This document shows, piece by piece, positions 34,512 to 44,700 of a stretch of DNA of 64,000 nucleotides. Both the position numbers and the translations under genes were made by a program. Origin of the DNA: Nonomuraea gerenzanensis (GTDB lineage: Bacteria; Actinomycetota; Actinomycetes; Streptosporangiales; Streptosporangiaceae); contig NZ_CP084058.1 of the NCBI RefSeq assembly GCF_020215645.1, positions 5,766,001 through 5,830,000 of the forward strand. Reading direction: 5' to 3'. Every line of letters begins with the position of its first letter. Position 1 is the stretch's first letter. A model generated the notes under the pieces. That model was not told the origin of the DNA. It worked only from the letters and a program-made list of their open reading frames with translations, and did not search any database.

Positions 34512-34915
34512 CCGCCTGGCACTCCTACCGCGCCCGCTGGCGCGGCGCCGACTTCCCGGTCAGCCCCGAGCCGCACGCCCTGGAGCTGTGGGTACGCCTG
34601 CGCAGCGGCACGCCGCTGGACGGCTTCGAGGAGGTCGAGCCGGGCTGCCACGTGCGTACAGTCCCGGTGACCGAATGCGAGTGGCTCCGGTTCGTCACCG
34701 TCGTGTGCCGGTGGCGCGGCGAGCAGTTCCAGGTGCACGCGGAACGGGACGGGCAGCTTCTGCTCGAATACCTCGGCGGATCCGTGAACACCGCGCGCGA
34801 GCTGGGGCTGGAGCGGGTGGAACGGGGTGTGTGGCGGGCCTGGGCGCCCCGGGAGGAGGTGACGGAGCTCCGCGAGGACACCGTGACGATCACAGCCGAA
34901 AATCATCACTTTTAG
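34508..34915 (+). CDS. Hypothetical protein of the ESX/toxin locus
   Basis: A 135-residue protein of unknown family, rich in Trp, Arg and Glu, with no signal peptide, membrane segment or cysteine motif. It is translationally coupled to the SseB-domain gene (ATGA overlap) and ends before a 90-base gap leading to the YbaB/WXG genes. It may be an accessory or immunity factor; that is context only. Confidence 0.65.
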   Translation: MTAWHSYRARWRGADFPVSPEPHALELWVRLRSGTPLDGFEEVEPGCHVRTVPVTECEWLRFVTVVCRWRGEQFQVHAERDGQLLLEYLGGSVNTARELGLERVERGVWRAWAPREEVTELREDTVTITAENHHF

Positions 34916-35005
34916 GCTAAGACCTTGTTTCCTGGTGTTCATGTGACGGAAACTGACCGGTAAGGCCGATGTGGCGTAACACGGGGCGAATGACGCGAGG
35001 GGGTT

Positions 35006-35410
35006 ATGGGGTCACCGGAGCGGCCCGATGTGGCGGCGATGCGGGCGTACGCGGACGAGCTACGCGAGATGTTCACCCAGCTGCAGGACAAGGGGCTGGA
35101 GCTGCACACCAAGGCGAAGGCGGTCCAGGCCACCGAGACCTCGCGCGACGGCCTCGTCTCGGTCACCGTCGGGGCACGCGGCGAGCTGATCAGGCTCGAC
35201 CTCGACCCGCGCATCTACCGGCGGCCCGACGCACGCGCGCTGGCCGACACGATCGCCGAGACCGCGCGCAGGGCCGCCGAGACCGCCAGGGAACGCGTCA
35301 TCGAGATCTTCGAGCCGGTCATCCCCGCCGACCACTTCAGGGCGCACCTCGACGGTGACGTCGAGACCGTGCTGGCCAGGCTCGCCGACGGCATGGGAGG
35401 TGGCCGGTGA
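35006..35410 (+). CDS. YbaB/EbfC-family protein
   Basis: A 134-residue protein with the YbaB fold pattern: an N-terminal helix (MRAYADELREMFTQLQDKGLEL), then a strand region TSRDGLVSVTVGARGELIRLDLDPRIYRRPDARALADTIAETARRAAETARERV. Duplicated YbaB-type proteins are commonly linked to WXG100 genes in actinobacterial toxin and ESX loci, where they may be chaperones. ATG 35006 follows GAGGGGG. Its stop overlaps the GTG of the WXG-like gene. Confidence 0.85.
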   Translation: MGSPERPDVAAMRAYADELREMFTQLQDKGLELHTKAKAVQATETSRDGLVSVTVGARGELIRLDLDPRIYRRPDARALADTIAETARRAAETARERVIEIFEPVIPADHFRAHLDGDVETVLARLADGMGGGR

Positions 35411-35751
35411 ACGCGGATTGGGACGGCACGTTCGTCGCCAAGTCGGTCGTGGACCGCGGCATCTCCGCCTGGTCCACGAACGCCGAGGAGGTCAGCCGCG
35501 AGCTGCCCAAGCTGATCGGCGAGGTCGAGTCGTGCCTGGCGGCGGCGCCGTGGGGCGTAGGCAAGGAGGGCTACGCCTTCTACGAGGCGCACTTCCGCGA
35601 CGGAGGGCCCCGCGAGCTGATCAACCAGTGCAAGCGGCTGGCCGAGGAGATCGTGGACGTCGGCGACCGGTTGCGCCAGGCCATCGACAACACCCGGCTG
35701 ACCGACGCCGACCTCGACCTCGACCTCACGCGCATGACGCGCGAAATCTGA
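35407..35751 (+). CDS. WXG100-like secretion partner
   Basis: A 114-residue, mostly helical protein with a W-x-G motif in APWGVGKEGYAFYEAHF between two amphipathic helices, as in WXG100 (EsxA-like) proteins. The C-terminus has LDLDLTRM. GTG 35407 overlaps the YbaB-like stop, and the giant toxin-like gene begins 5 bases after this gene. It probably pairs with or delivers that protein through a type VII (ESX) system, whose membrane ATPase (EccC) is not in the window. Confidence 0.8.
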   Translation: MNADWDGTFVAKSVVDRGISAWSTNAEEVSRELPKLIGEVESCLAAAPWGVGKEGYAFYEAHFRDGGPRELINQCKRLAEEIVDVGDRLRQAIDNTRLTDADLDLDLTRMTREI

Positions 35752-35756
35752 GTTCC

Positions 35757-38700
35757 ATGGCGAACACGGGCGACATCGGCGCCCGCACCAACGGTGTGGC
35801 GTCGGCCCAGCACGAAGTCGTCGGCATCGACAGCGACGTCCGGCCCGTCTGGGAGACCGAGGCGTTCCCCGACTGGGTCGTCTACTGGTTCATCCCCATG
35901 CTGGGCGGCGGGCAGAAGTGGCCGGGCGCCAGCGAGAGCGGGCTGTCCTTGCTGGCACGCGCGTACGCGATGCTGTCCGACGGCAGCATCGCGTCGGCCG
36001 AGCCGGCCGGCAAGGCCGTGCGCACCGTCGCGGGCGGCTGGGCCGCCCCCGCCACCGCCGACTTCGTCTCCCGCGCCCGCAAGGTGTACGGCGCCGAGGC
36101 CGGCATCGCCGGCGCGAGCAGGAACGCCAGGGCGTACGCGCAGCGGGCCAACCACTTCGCCGTGGAGACCCAGTACTCCAAGCTCTCCGTCAACATCGCG
36201 TTCTGGGTGACCGTCGTCGCCATCGCCATCGCCATCATCGTCGCCTTCTTCAGCGCGGGCGCCTCCGCCGCGCTCGTCGGCCCGTACGCGGCCGCGGCCC
36301 GCTCGGCGATCAGCCGCATCCTGGTCAGGCTCGCCGCCCAGGCCGGCCGGGAGATCGGCGCGACGCAGCTGGCCAGGGTGACCGCGCTGAGCGGCGCCAC
36401 CGGCCGCGGGCTGATCCTGCGCCTGCTGGCGTCGCCGTTCGGCAAGGAGCTGATCGAGGAGATCGGCGAGGAGTTCATCATCGACTTCTGGGCCCAGCGG
36501 CAGCAGATCGAGATGGGCACCCGCAAGCACCTGGACTGGCGTCAGCTCGCGGCCACCAGCGTCGGGGCGGGCGGCGGCGCCGCCGCCGGCACCGTGGTGG
36601 CCGGGCCCATGTCCCGGATCACCCGCGCGGTGCCCGGCTTCACCGGCCGCGCGCTGACGACCGGCCTGACGAACGTGATCGCCTCGCCGGTGGGCAGCTT
36701 CATGGGCAACGCCCTGGTGTACGGGCGGCTGGAGAACCCGTTCACCGCCGACTCCATGATGGGCGCCTTCCTCGGAGGTGTGGGGCGTACCGGGAGCATC
36801 AGCCCGTTCAACCCCGACGTGGTCACCGCGCTGGCCCACCCGCTGACCACGCTCGCCGCCGCCTACGACGCCGCCGCGCAGTCCGACGCGGCCCGCGCCG
36901 GGGCCGGCGGCTCGCCCGCCGCTCCCGCGATGCCGGGCGGCGGCCCCGCCGACCCGGACGGCAACCATCCCGTAGCCCCCGCCGTCCGCACCCCCGACCC
37001 GGACACCGTCTCCGCCACCCGGTCCACCACCGCTCCGGCGGGGGCGGGCGCCCCGGGGGCGGCGGCGCGGCCCGGCGGTCCCGCGCTGCCGGACGCCGAC
37101 CTCTCCACCCGCCGGCCCGCCTCCTCCTCGGCCGAGCCCGTCGTCACGCCGGCTCGTGACGAGGCTGCGGACGAGGTCGCGGACGAGCAGCCGGACACCG
37201 CACCGGACCGGCAGCGGGACACGACCCCGCGCGCGGACGCGGACACCCAGCGGGACACGGCGCCACGCGCGGCCACGAACGCGGAGCCCGCCGCCGGCAC
37301 CGACGCGGACACGAGCACGGACACCGGCACGGACACGAGCACGGACACGAGCACGGACACGAGCACGGACACGGACGCTGCGCCGGCCCAGGGCGAGGCC
37401 GTGGCGGAGCCTGCCTCCGCCACGCCCTCCGACGCCCAGCCGGACGCGCAGCCGGCACCGCAGCCGCAGGCGGACACCGCCCCCGAGGCGCAGGCAGGCA
37501 CTGCGCCGCAGCCGGGGGCGGACGCCACGCCCGAGGCCCGAACGGACACCGCACCGCAGCCGGACGTCGCCCCCGAGGCGCAGCCGGACAGCGCTCCCGA
37601 GGCAGAGGCGGACATCACGCCGCAGCGCGGGGCGGCCACAGCGCCCGCGCCGCAGGCGGACACCGCGCCGCCGAACCCCGGCGCGACGTCCGACGGCGAC
37701 AGCAGCACCACGGCGCAGACGTCCCAGATCGCCACAGCCCCGCCCGCCCAGCCAGGCGACCAGTCCCAGCCGGTCACCACCACGACACCGGCCCCCCTCA
37801 GGGCCCGGGCGGCGCTGCTGGAGGCCCTGGCCACCACCTTCCCGAACGCGGTGCTCGGCCCGACAGGAGAGGTGATCATCCCGCGCCAGGACGGCCACCG
37901 CATCCTGTCCACCGACACCATGAACCGCATCCGCAAGACCCTGGACACCCGAGCCACCCAGGTCACCAGCCAGCCGGAGCTGACGGTGGACGCGGCGGCC
38001 ATGCTCCTGCTCGCGGCGTCGGACGACAGCCTGTCCTCAACCGCCCCCGCCTCCGAGCCCCCGGCCGCGCACACGAGCAAGCCGGGCACCGTCACCTCCC
38101 CGCCGATCGCCAACACCCGGTACGTCACCGACGGCGGCCGCCCCGCCGACCTCAGCACGGACGAGATCAAGCAGGGCACCGCCGACCTCACCGACCATTT
38201 CCAGCACGCGAGTGAGGAGGTGCAGGAGCTCTCCTGGTCCGGCGACGTGCTGAAGGTCCGCACCGCGAACAACACCTACTACTTCCGCCCCGTCGTCGGC
38301 GACCAGGACCAGCGGATGATGGCGGTGACCACCTTCAAGGCGGGCACCGACACCGAGCCGCACGAGGTCAGCTTCGCCCCCCGCATCGCCGACGACCAGC
38401 TCCCCAGGGTCTGGCTGCACGAGATCACGGACACGCTGCAGCACCTGGCGGCCGGGCGCGCAGGCCGCAGGCAGGGCGTGGTGCGCCGGATGCTGCCCGG
38501 CGGTGCCACCCACCAGGCCGCCGACGAGTGCGTGCCCGCCCGGCTCAACGAGCTGGCGTACCTGACGGACAAGTGGCGCCAGGCCACCACGATGCCGGAC
38601 AAGCGGCTGCTGGCCGTGGACATCGACGGCCTCCTGCACGACCTGCGCGCCCGTGGCGCCACCCCGCCGCCCCCGCCCTGGGCCGCGGGCCCGCAGAGCG

Positions 38701-41700
38701 AGCGGACCAGCCTCGACCTGGCCAGACTGGGGCTGGATCCGCGCCCTGAGGACGTACAGGAGCTCGCCAGAAGATTCGCGGTCGCCGAGCAGACGCTCAG
38801 GCAACTGGCCGCAGGCAAGCGCGACAGCGCCAAGCAGGCGGGCAAGGAGGCGCGCAAGGCGCAGAAGGAGGCCAGGAAGGCGGGCCGGGAGCACGACAGC
38901 GGCGCGCAGGCGCGCGTCGACGTGGCCGAGGCGGACGCCCGCCGCCACCGCGACAAGCAGGCCATGCACATCAGGATCGCCGGCGAGTACGAGGCCGCGC
39001 TGCACCAGGCGATCCGGGCCAGGAAGTCGTACGAGGGGTACGCGCGGCTGCTGGCCGTCCTGCAGAACGCCCCCGCACCGACCCAGCCCGGCGAGGCGAA
39101 CGTGGCCACCATCGCCGCGGCCACCGCGGCGGAGGCCAGGCAGGCGCACGACCGCTACCTGAGCAACCTGCGCGAGGCGCTGCCCAGCGAGTTCTCCCTG
39201 CCCGAGGCGATGCCCACCGGCAGGCTGGCCCATCTGGACGTGCTCACCGACCGGGTCAACGAGATCCTGAAGCGCAACCGCGTCCCCAAGCAGTACACCC
39301 CGGACGAGCTGGAGAACAACATCCGCGCCGACTTCCACAAGGTGGTGTCGGGCGACGGCCTGGTGCTGAGCGTCGGCTGGGGCAGGCACGCGGCCGAGCT
39401 GCGGCTCGGGCTCACCCTCGCCGACCTGGTCGAGGTGGTCGATCCGGGGGTGAAGGCGTCCCAGGTGACGGTGGGCCTGTTCTACCAGACCGGCCAGACG
39501 TACACCGCCACCCACTCGGGCGGCTCCGGCACCTCGGTGGACCTCAGCAGCGCCGCGCTGACGCCGCTGCTGCAACCGGGGACCTCGGCCAGGGCGCTGG
39601 CCGACATGTTCACCGTCGGCGGCGGCGTGAGCCTGGGCCGCAGCTGGTCGGCCTCCGGCGGCAGCAGCATGTTCGAGCAGGGCGGCTCGGTCGCCGACAA
39701 CCGCAGCGAGTCGCTGCTGTACGACGCCACCGCCACGTGGACCGTGGAGCTGCGTACCGGGAAGAACGGGGAGTGGCGCGACACCACGACCGTCGACTCC
39801 GGCAGCCCCGGCGACTCCGCCACCCAGCGGATCTGGGTGTGGCACTCCTACGCCGACAGGACCTCGCGCGACCCGGAGACGATCGACCCGGCCAAGCGGA
39901 GGCCGAACCCGCCCAACCAGGAGGTCATCAGCATGACCGGCCTGGAGGACGCCCTCGACGCGATCGCCGGCGAGCTCGGCGGTGCCTACACCAGGATCGG
40001 CACCAACGCGCGCAGGGACCTGCGCAAGTTCGTCACCCAGGAGGTGCAGGCGCGCTTCCGCCGGACGCTGGGCACCGGCCTGCAGGTGACCCTCGCCGTG
40101 AAGGGCGAGCCCGACATCCGGATCACGGCCACGAGCGAGATCGTGACGGACCGGACCCGGATGGTGGGCGCGGCGACGGCGGAGGCGCTGGAGGAGGAGG
40201 TGCTCACCGAGACCGCCACCTCGCCGAGCAAGGTCGAGTACGGCGGGTCGGTGGAGGGCAGGCTCACCGGCGGGTTCAACCACGCGGCGCTGGAGGGCAT
40301 GGACGTCCTCGGCCCGGTGGGCGACTACCACCCCGACTCGGTCAAGCCCGAGGCCAAGGGCACCAGGCCGGTGGCGCAGTCGTCCTCCTCCACGGCCAAC
40401 GAGGCGTCCGTGCACCCGCAGGTGGACAAGCGGGCCGAGTTGTCGCAGGCGTACCACAAGGTCGCCCAGGTCACCTTCACGGTGGAGCGGCCGGGCAAGA
40501 AGCCGTTGAAGCTGGGGCCGTTCACCACGGACCTGCTGGTCCGCCAGCAGGTGCGGGACGCCTTCCACGCCGGCGACCCCGTGCCGGGCAGCGCGCTGGT
40601 CTTCGAGAACGGCAAGCCGAAGTTCGACGCCGACGGCAACGTCGTCCTGCGCGACTCTCCCCCGCGCAAGGAGATCAAGGGCCGTAAGAAGGAGCTGCCG
40701 CAGTGGCTCGGAGACGGCACGCGGCAGATGCGCGGCGCGGGCCCGACCGACGTCCGCGAGGTCACCGGGCTGAACGACCTGCACGAGGACGTGCTGGAGC
40801 GCCTCGCCAAGCTGGGGCTCGTGGCCAAGGTCGAGAACGGGGTGCACCAGTACGACGACAACCTGCTCGTGCGCGCCGCCCAGATGCTGAACGAGGAAGA
40901 GGTCCTCGCCCACCTGCAGGAGAGCGCGATCCGCAGCGGGTTCGACCAGATGGCGCAGAGCGGCGTCCTCATCCCCCTGCAGTTGCACGGCTTCAACGCC
41001 ACCCCCGACCTGTACGCGCTGCAGATCGTGATCCGCCAGAACTTCAGCGGCCGGGGCACCCCCAAGGGCCTGGTCAACAAGGTCCGCACGCATCTCGACA
41101 TCGCCAGTGACACCTCGGGGCGGGGCGTCAACCGGTCCAAGACGTTCGGCGGGGGCTTCTCGGCGGCCAAGAACGACGGGCCGGAGCAGGGGCACGACGG
41201 GGTCTCGCACAAGATGGGCCCGAACGTCGGCGGCGACAGGTCGTACTCGGCCGGCACCAGCACCTCCAGCATGGTCAACAAGGTCGGCATGGAGGAGGAC
41301 GGCAAGGACAAGAAGACCGCGGGCCTCGAGACCGACGCGGTGATCGAGGTCAACCTGGTTCACAACGGCAAGATCGAACCGGTGGTCGATCCGCGCCCCA
41401 TCAAGCCCCTGCTCATGGTGCCAGGCGACATGCTGCCCCGCGACGGCGGGCCGTGGTTCGCCGGCCCGATGGGCAAGCCGACGAAGAAGCTGATGGACCT
41501 CGCGACGCTGGAGCACTTCGACGCCGGCCCCGCCCTGGGCGACGTCAGACGGATCTGGCGGATGCTGCCGCGCGGCCTGCGCGGGAAGGTGGCCCCGCTG
41601 GTCCAGCTCTGGCCCTTGCTGAGCCGGCACCATCTGGCCTCCCACCTGTTCGAGGGCCCGATCACCCACGACCTCGTGCTCGACCCCAACGGCGTCGCGC

Positions 41701-44700
41701 CCACCCGCACGTCGCTGGAGGTGCGGGGCGAGCTCGGCCAGGCGAGCTTCGTCGACGTCGTGGACTCGGTGACCGGCCGCATCATGCTCGCCCTGCGCAG
41801 CGCCGGCATCTCGTGGGGCGGGTCCAACAACGTCGTGCTCGGCCTGATGAACAGCATCGCCGACGCCGACGACGGCGGCACGACCAGCGACTCGGGCTCG
41901 CTCACGCTGCCCTCGCGCTCCCGCGTCCGGTCGCTCGCGACGGCGCTCGTGGCCATCTGGGGCACCGAGTTCCTGGGCATCTCGATCGCCAGGAAGTACC
42001 GCTTCCACGTGCCCGTGGACGTCATCGTCAAGCTGCGCACCAGCCACGACACCCCGCTCGGGCTGCAGGTGGGCGGAGGGATGGGCAACCGGCTCCGCAG
42101 CCACGGCAACGGCCTGTTCACCGTCCCCGAGCACGACGCGCTGCGGCTGTACGCCGACGGCGAGCTGCCCCTGCCCCAGCCCGTGGTGGCCGACGCCGTC
42201 GAGCGCTTCCTCAACGGCACCATGAAGCTGCACCGCACGCTCGCGGTGCCGCTCATCATGCAGTACGTCAAGACCCGCGCCGAGGCGCTGGCCCGCGGCG
42301 ACGACATCGGGCTCGGCACGCGGCACACGCCCCAGGTGCTGATCGACGCGCTCAAGCAGGTCGCCGACCTCGGCCCGACGGTGACCGCGGCCGCCGAGGC
42401 CGCCCCCGCCACGGCGTCCAGGCTCAGCAGGGTGCTGAGCGCGGCGAGGGCCGTGAACGACCGCCTCAGGAACGTCGTGGTCGCCCCGCAGTACGAGCAC
42501 GGCATGGGCATGAGCATGCCGCAGTCGTTCACCGTGACCGACACCCAGGGCAACGAGGTCGACGTCATGGAGGAGGTGCTGAACGCGGTCGACGCGGCGG
42601 TGCCGGGCGCGCGTCAGGGCACCCCGAACCTGCGCAGGCAGGTCAGGGGCGACCTCAACGGCACCCGGCCGCAGGTCCACCTCGACGAGATGTGGTCGCG
42701 GCGCGGGTTCGAGCGGGAGTACGACGTGCACACCGGCCTCGACTCCAGCAAGGCCAAGGTGGTCACGGTCCGGGTGCGGATGGAGCACGCCCCGGGCGCC
42801 GACCCGCGCCAGGCGGTGCTGGTGGACCACTCCGACGAGGACGGCGTCATCATCCAGCGCTACCGCGCCAAGGAGGCCTCGCACACGGAGTCGTACTCCG
42901 GGTCCTACTCCGCCGGCCTCGAATACAGCGAGTCCGACAGCGACGGCGACAACAAGGCAGGGGTGTCCACCAAGCGCAGCCGCTCCTACTCCAGCAGCAA
43001 CAACGAGAACCGGATGCGGCTGCAGCGGCTGGCCAGGTTCAAGGGCCTGACCACGGTCGAGCAGGACATGCGGCTCGTCATCGAGATCGAGACCAGGCCC
43101 GCCCGGGTGCGGCCGGTGCCGTTCGAGAGGCGGGTGCCGGGGGCTGCCGCCAAGGTCAGGTCGGCGATGGGGCGGATGCGCCGCAGGCGTCCCGTGATCA
43201 CCCGTGAGTACGGCGTCAAGCTGCGGCGCGGACTCCCCGGCGACATGGTGCGCAGGGCCGACCGGGACCCGGGAGCGGTTCCCGCCGTGATCGACCCGCG
43301 CCAGGTGGAGCTGGAGCCCGGCCACTTCCCCGAGGTGCTGACCGAGGACGGGAACAGGCCGACGCTGTTCGACGCGATCAACTCCCAGCTGAGCAAGATG
43401 ATCGGCTACGCCGCGGTCAAGGAGCGGTCCGGGGCGCTGTCCGCCTGGCTGTCGCACTCCGGGCTGATCACCAGCCTGGAGCGGGTGGCGGGGCGCGACG
43501 GCGACGTCCTGCCGCACACGGCCGAGCCGAAGTTCCGCAACCAGGGTGTGGACGTCACGGTCAAGGCGCGCATGTCGGACCTCACGGTCGTGGCCGGGCC
43601 GTACGACGGCGAGAAGGGCGAGGTGGACAGGCGGGCCGACGCCCAGAACGTGACCTTCTCCAGGGGCCACATCCTGCCGGCGGGCCTGTCCGGCGGCACG
43701 AGCTTCAAGGCGCTCGGGCTCAGCGTCGGCAGGTGGGCCGGGGCGCAGGCGTCGCAGAGTGCCAGCGCCCACCAGGGCGCGCGCCGCGAGCGCAGCATGT
43801 TCGAGACCGGCAAGCTCTACACCGTACGCGTCAGGGTGGACTACGACCTGACCTTCGAACGGGTCAAGCGGCACCGCCGCGGCGACGTCGTGCCCCGCAG
43901 CGAGGTCGTCCACCGTCCGGGCGCGACCGGCGGCACCGCCATGATCGCGCTCTTCGGCGAGGAGCTCAACGAGCTGCACGCCAGGATGGAGGCCGGCGTC
44001 CGCGTCGCGGCGCCGCTGGACGGCCTGCCCAGGTTCCGCTTCCACCCGGACTCCGGCCGCAAGGGGCTGATCCAGGTCCTTCAGGACGCGCGCGTGGCGG
44101 CCCGCGAGCGCGGCGAGGTGGCCAGGGTCCACGTGCGGGAGGAGGACGGCCTGCACCGCTACCTGGCCGCCCCCGACGGCACCGTGCACAGCGTCACTCC
44201 CGACGGCGGTTTCGCCGAGGCGTTCGCCACGCTGCCGCCGCACCTCCTGGAGGCGGCCGACAGCAACGGCCTGAAGCTGCGCGAGATCTTCATGAACTCC
44301 ACCGTCCCCGGCACCTTCACCCAGCAGGTGGCGGCCGAGCTGGAGCTCAGGAACGCCCGTCCCGCCGACCCCGAGCCGGTCTGGGCGATGTCCGACTCCG
44401 CCTCGGCCGACCCGCCGCACGCGGGCGGCAACACCCTCCAGGCGCCGGGCACACCGTCGGTGACCTCGCCCGAGCTGCCCGGCAGCCCGCTCGCCGCGTC
44501 GGCGCGACCCTCAGACGTCCCCGACCTGACGATCGCCGAGATCCGCGCCCAGGACGTGATCCCCGCCGACTTCGGCGGCGCCCTGGCCAATCTCCGCTGG
44601 ACCGCCGAGGACACGTTCGTCATCCAGCTTCCCGGGACGGTCGACCAGCACGTGCGCGTGCTGGCGGAGGACCCGGGGGAGGGGCTCGACGGACGCACCG

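Noticed and set aside
35355..35756. Upstream extension of the giant protein
   Set aside because: It overlaps the WXG-like and YbaB genes in another frame; ATG 35757 directly follows the WXG stop.
37308..37367. Regular repeats that could suggest a CRISPR array
   Set aside because: Units are contiguous, without spacers, and code Asp-Thr-Ser-Thr in frame.
38037..44420. A 2,127-codon open frame on the minus strand
   Set aside because: It is a shadow of the giant plus-strand gene, caused by GC-rich third positions; its translation is low-complexity and matches no family.
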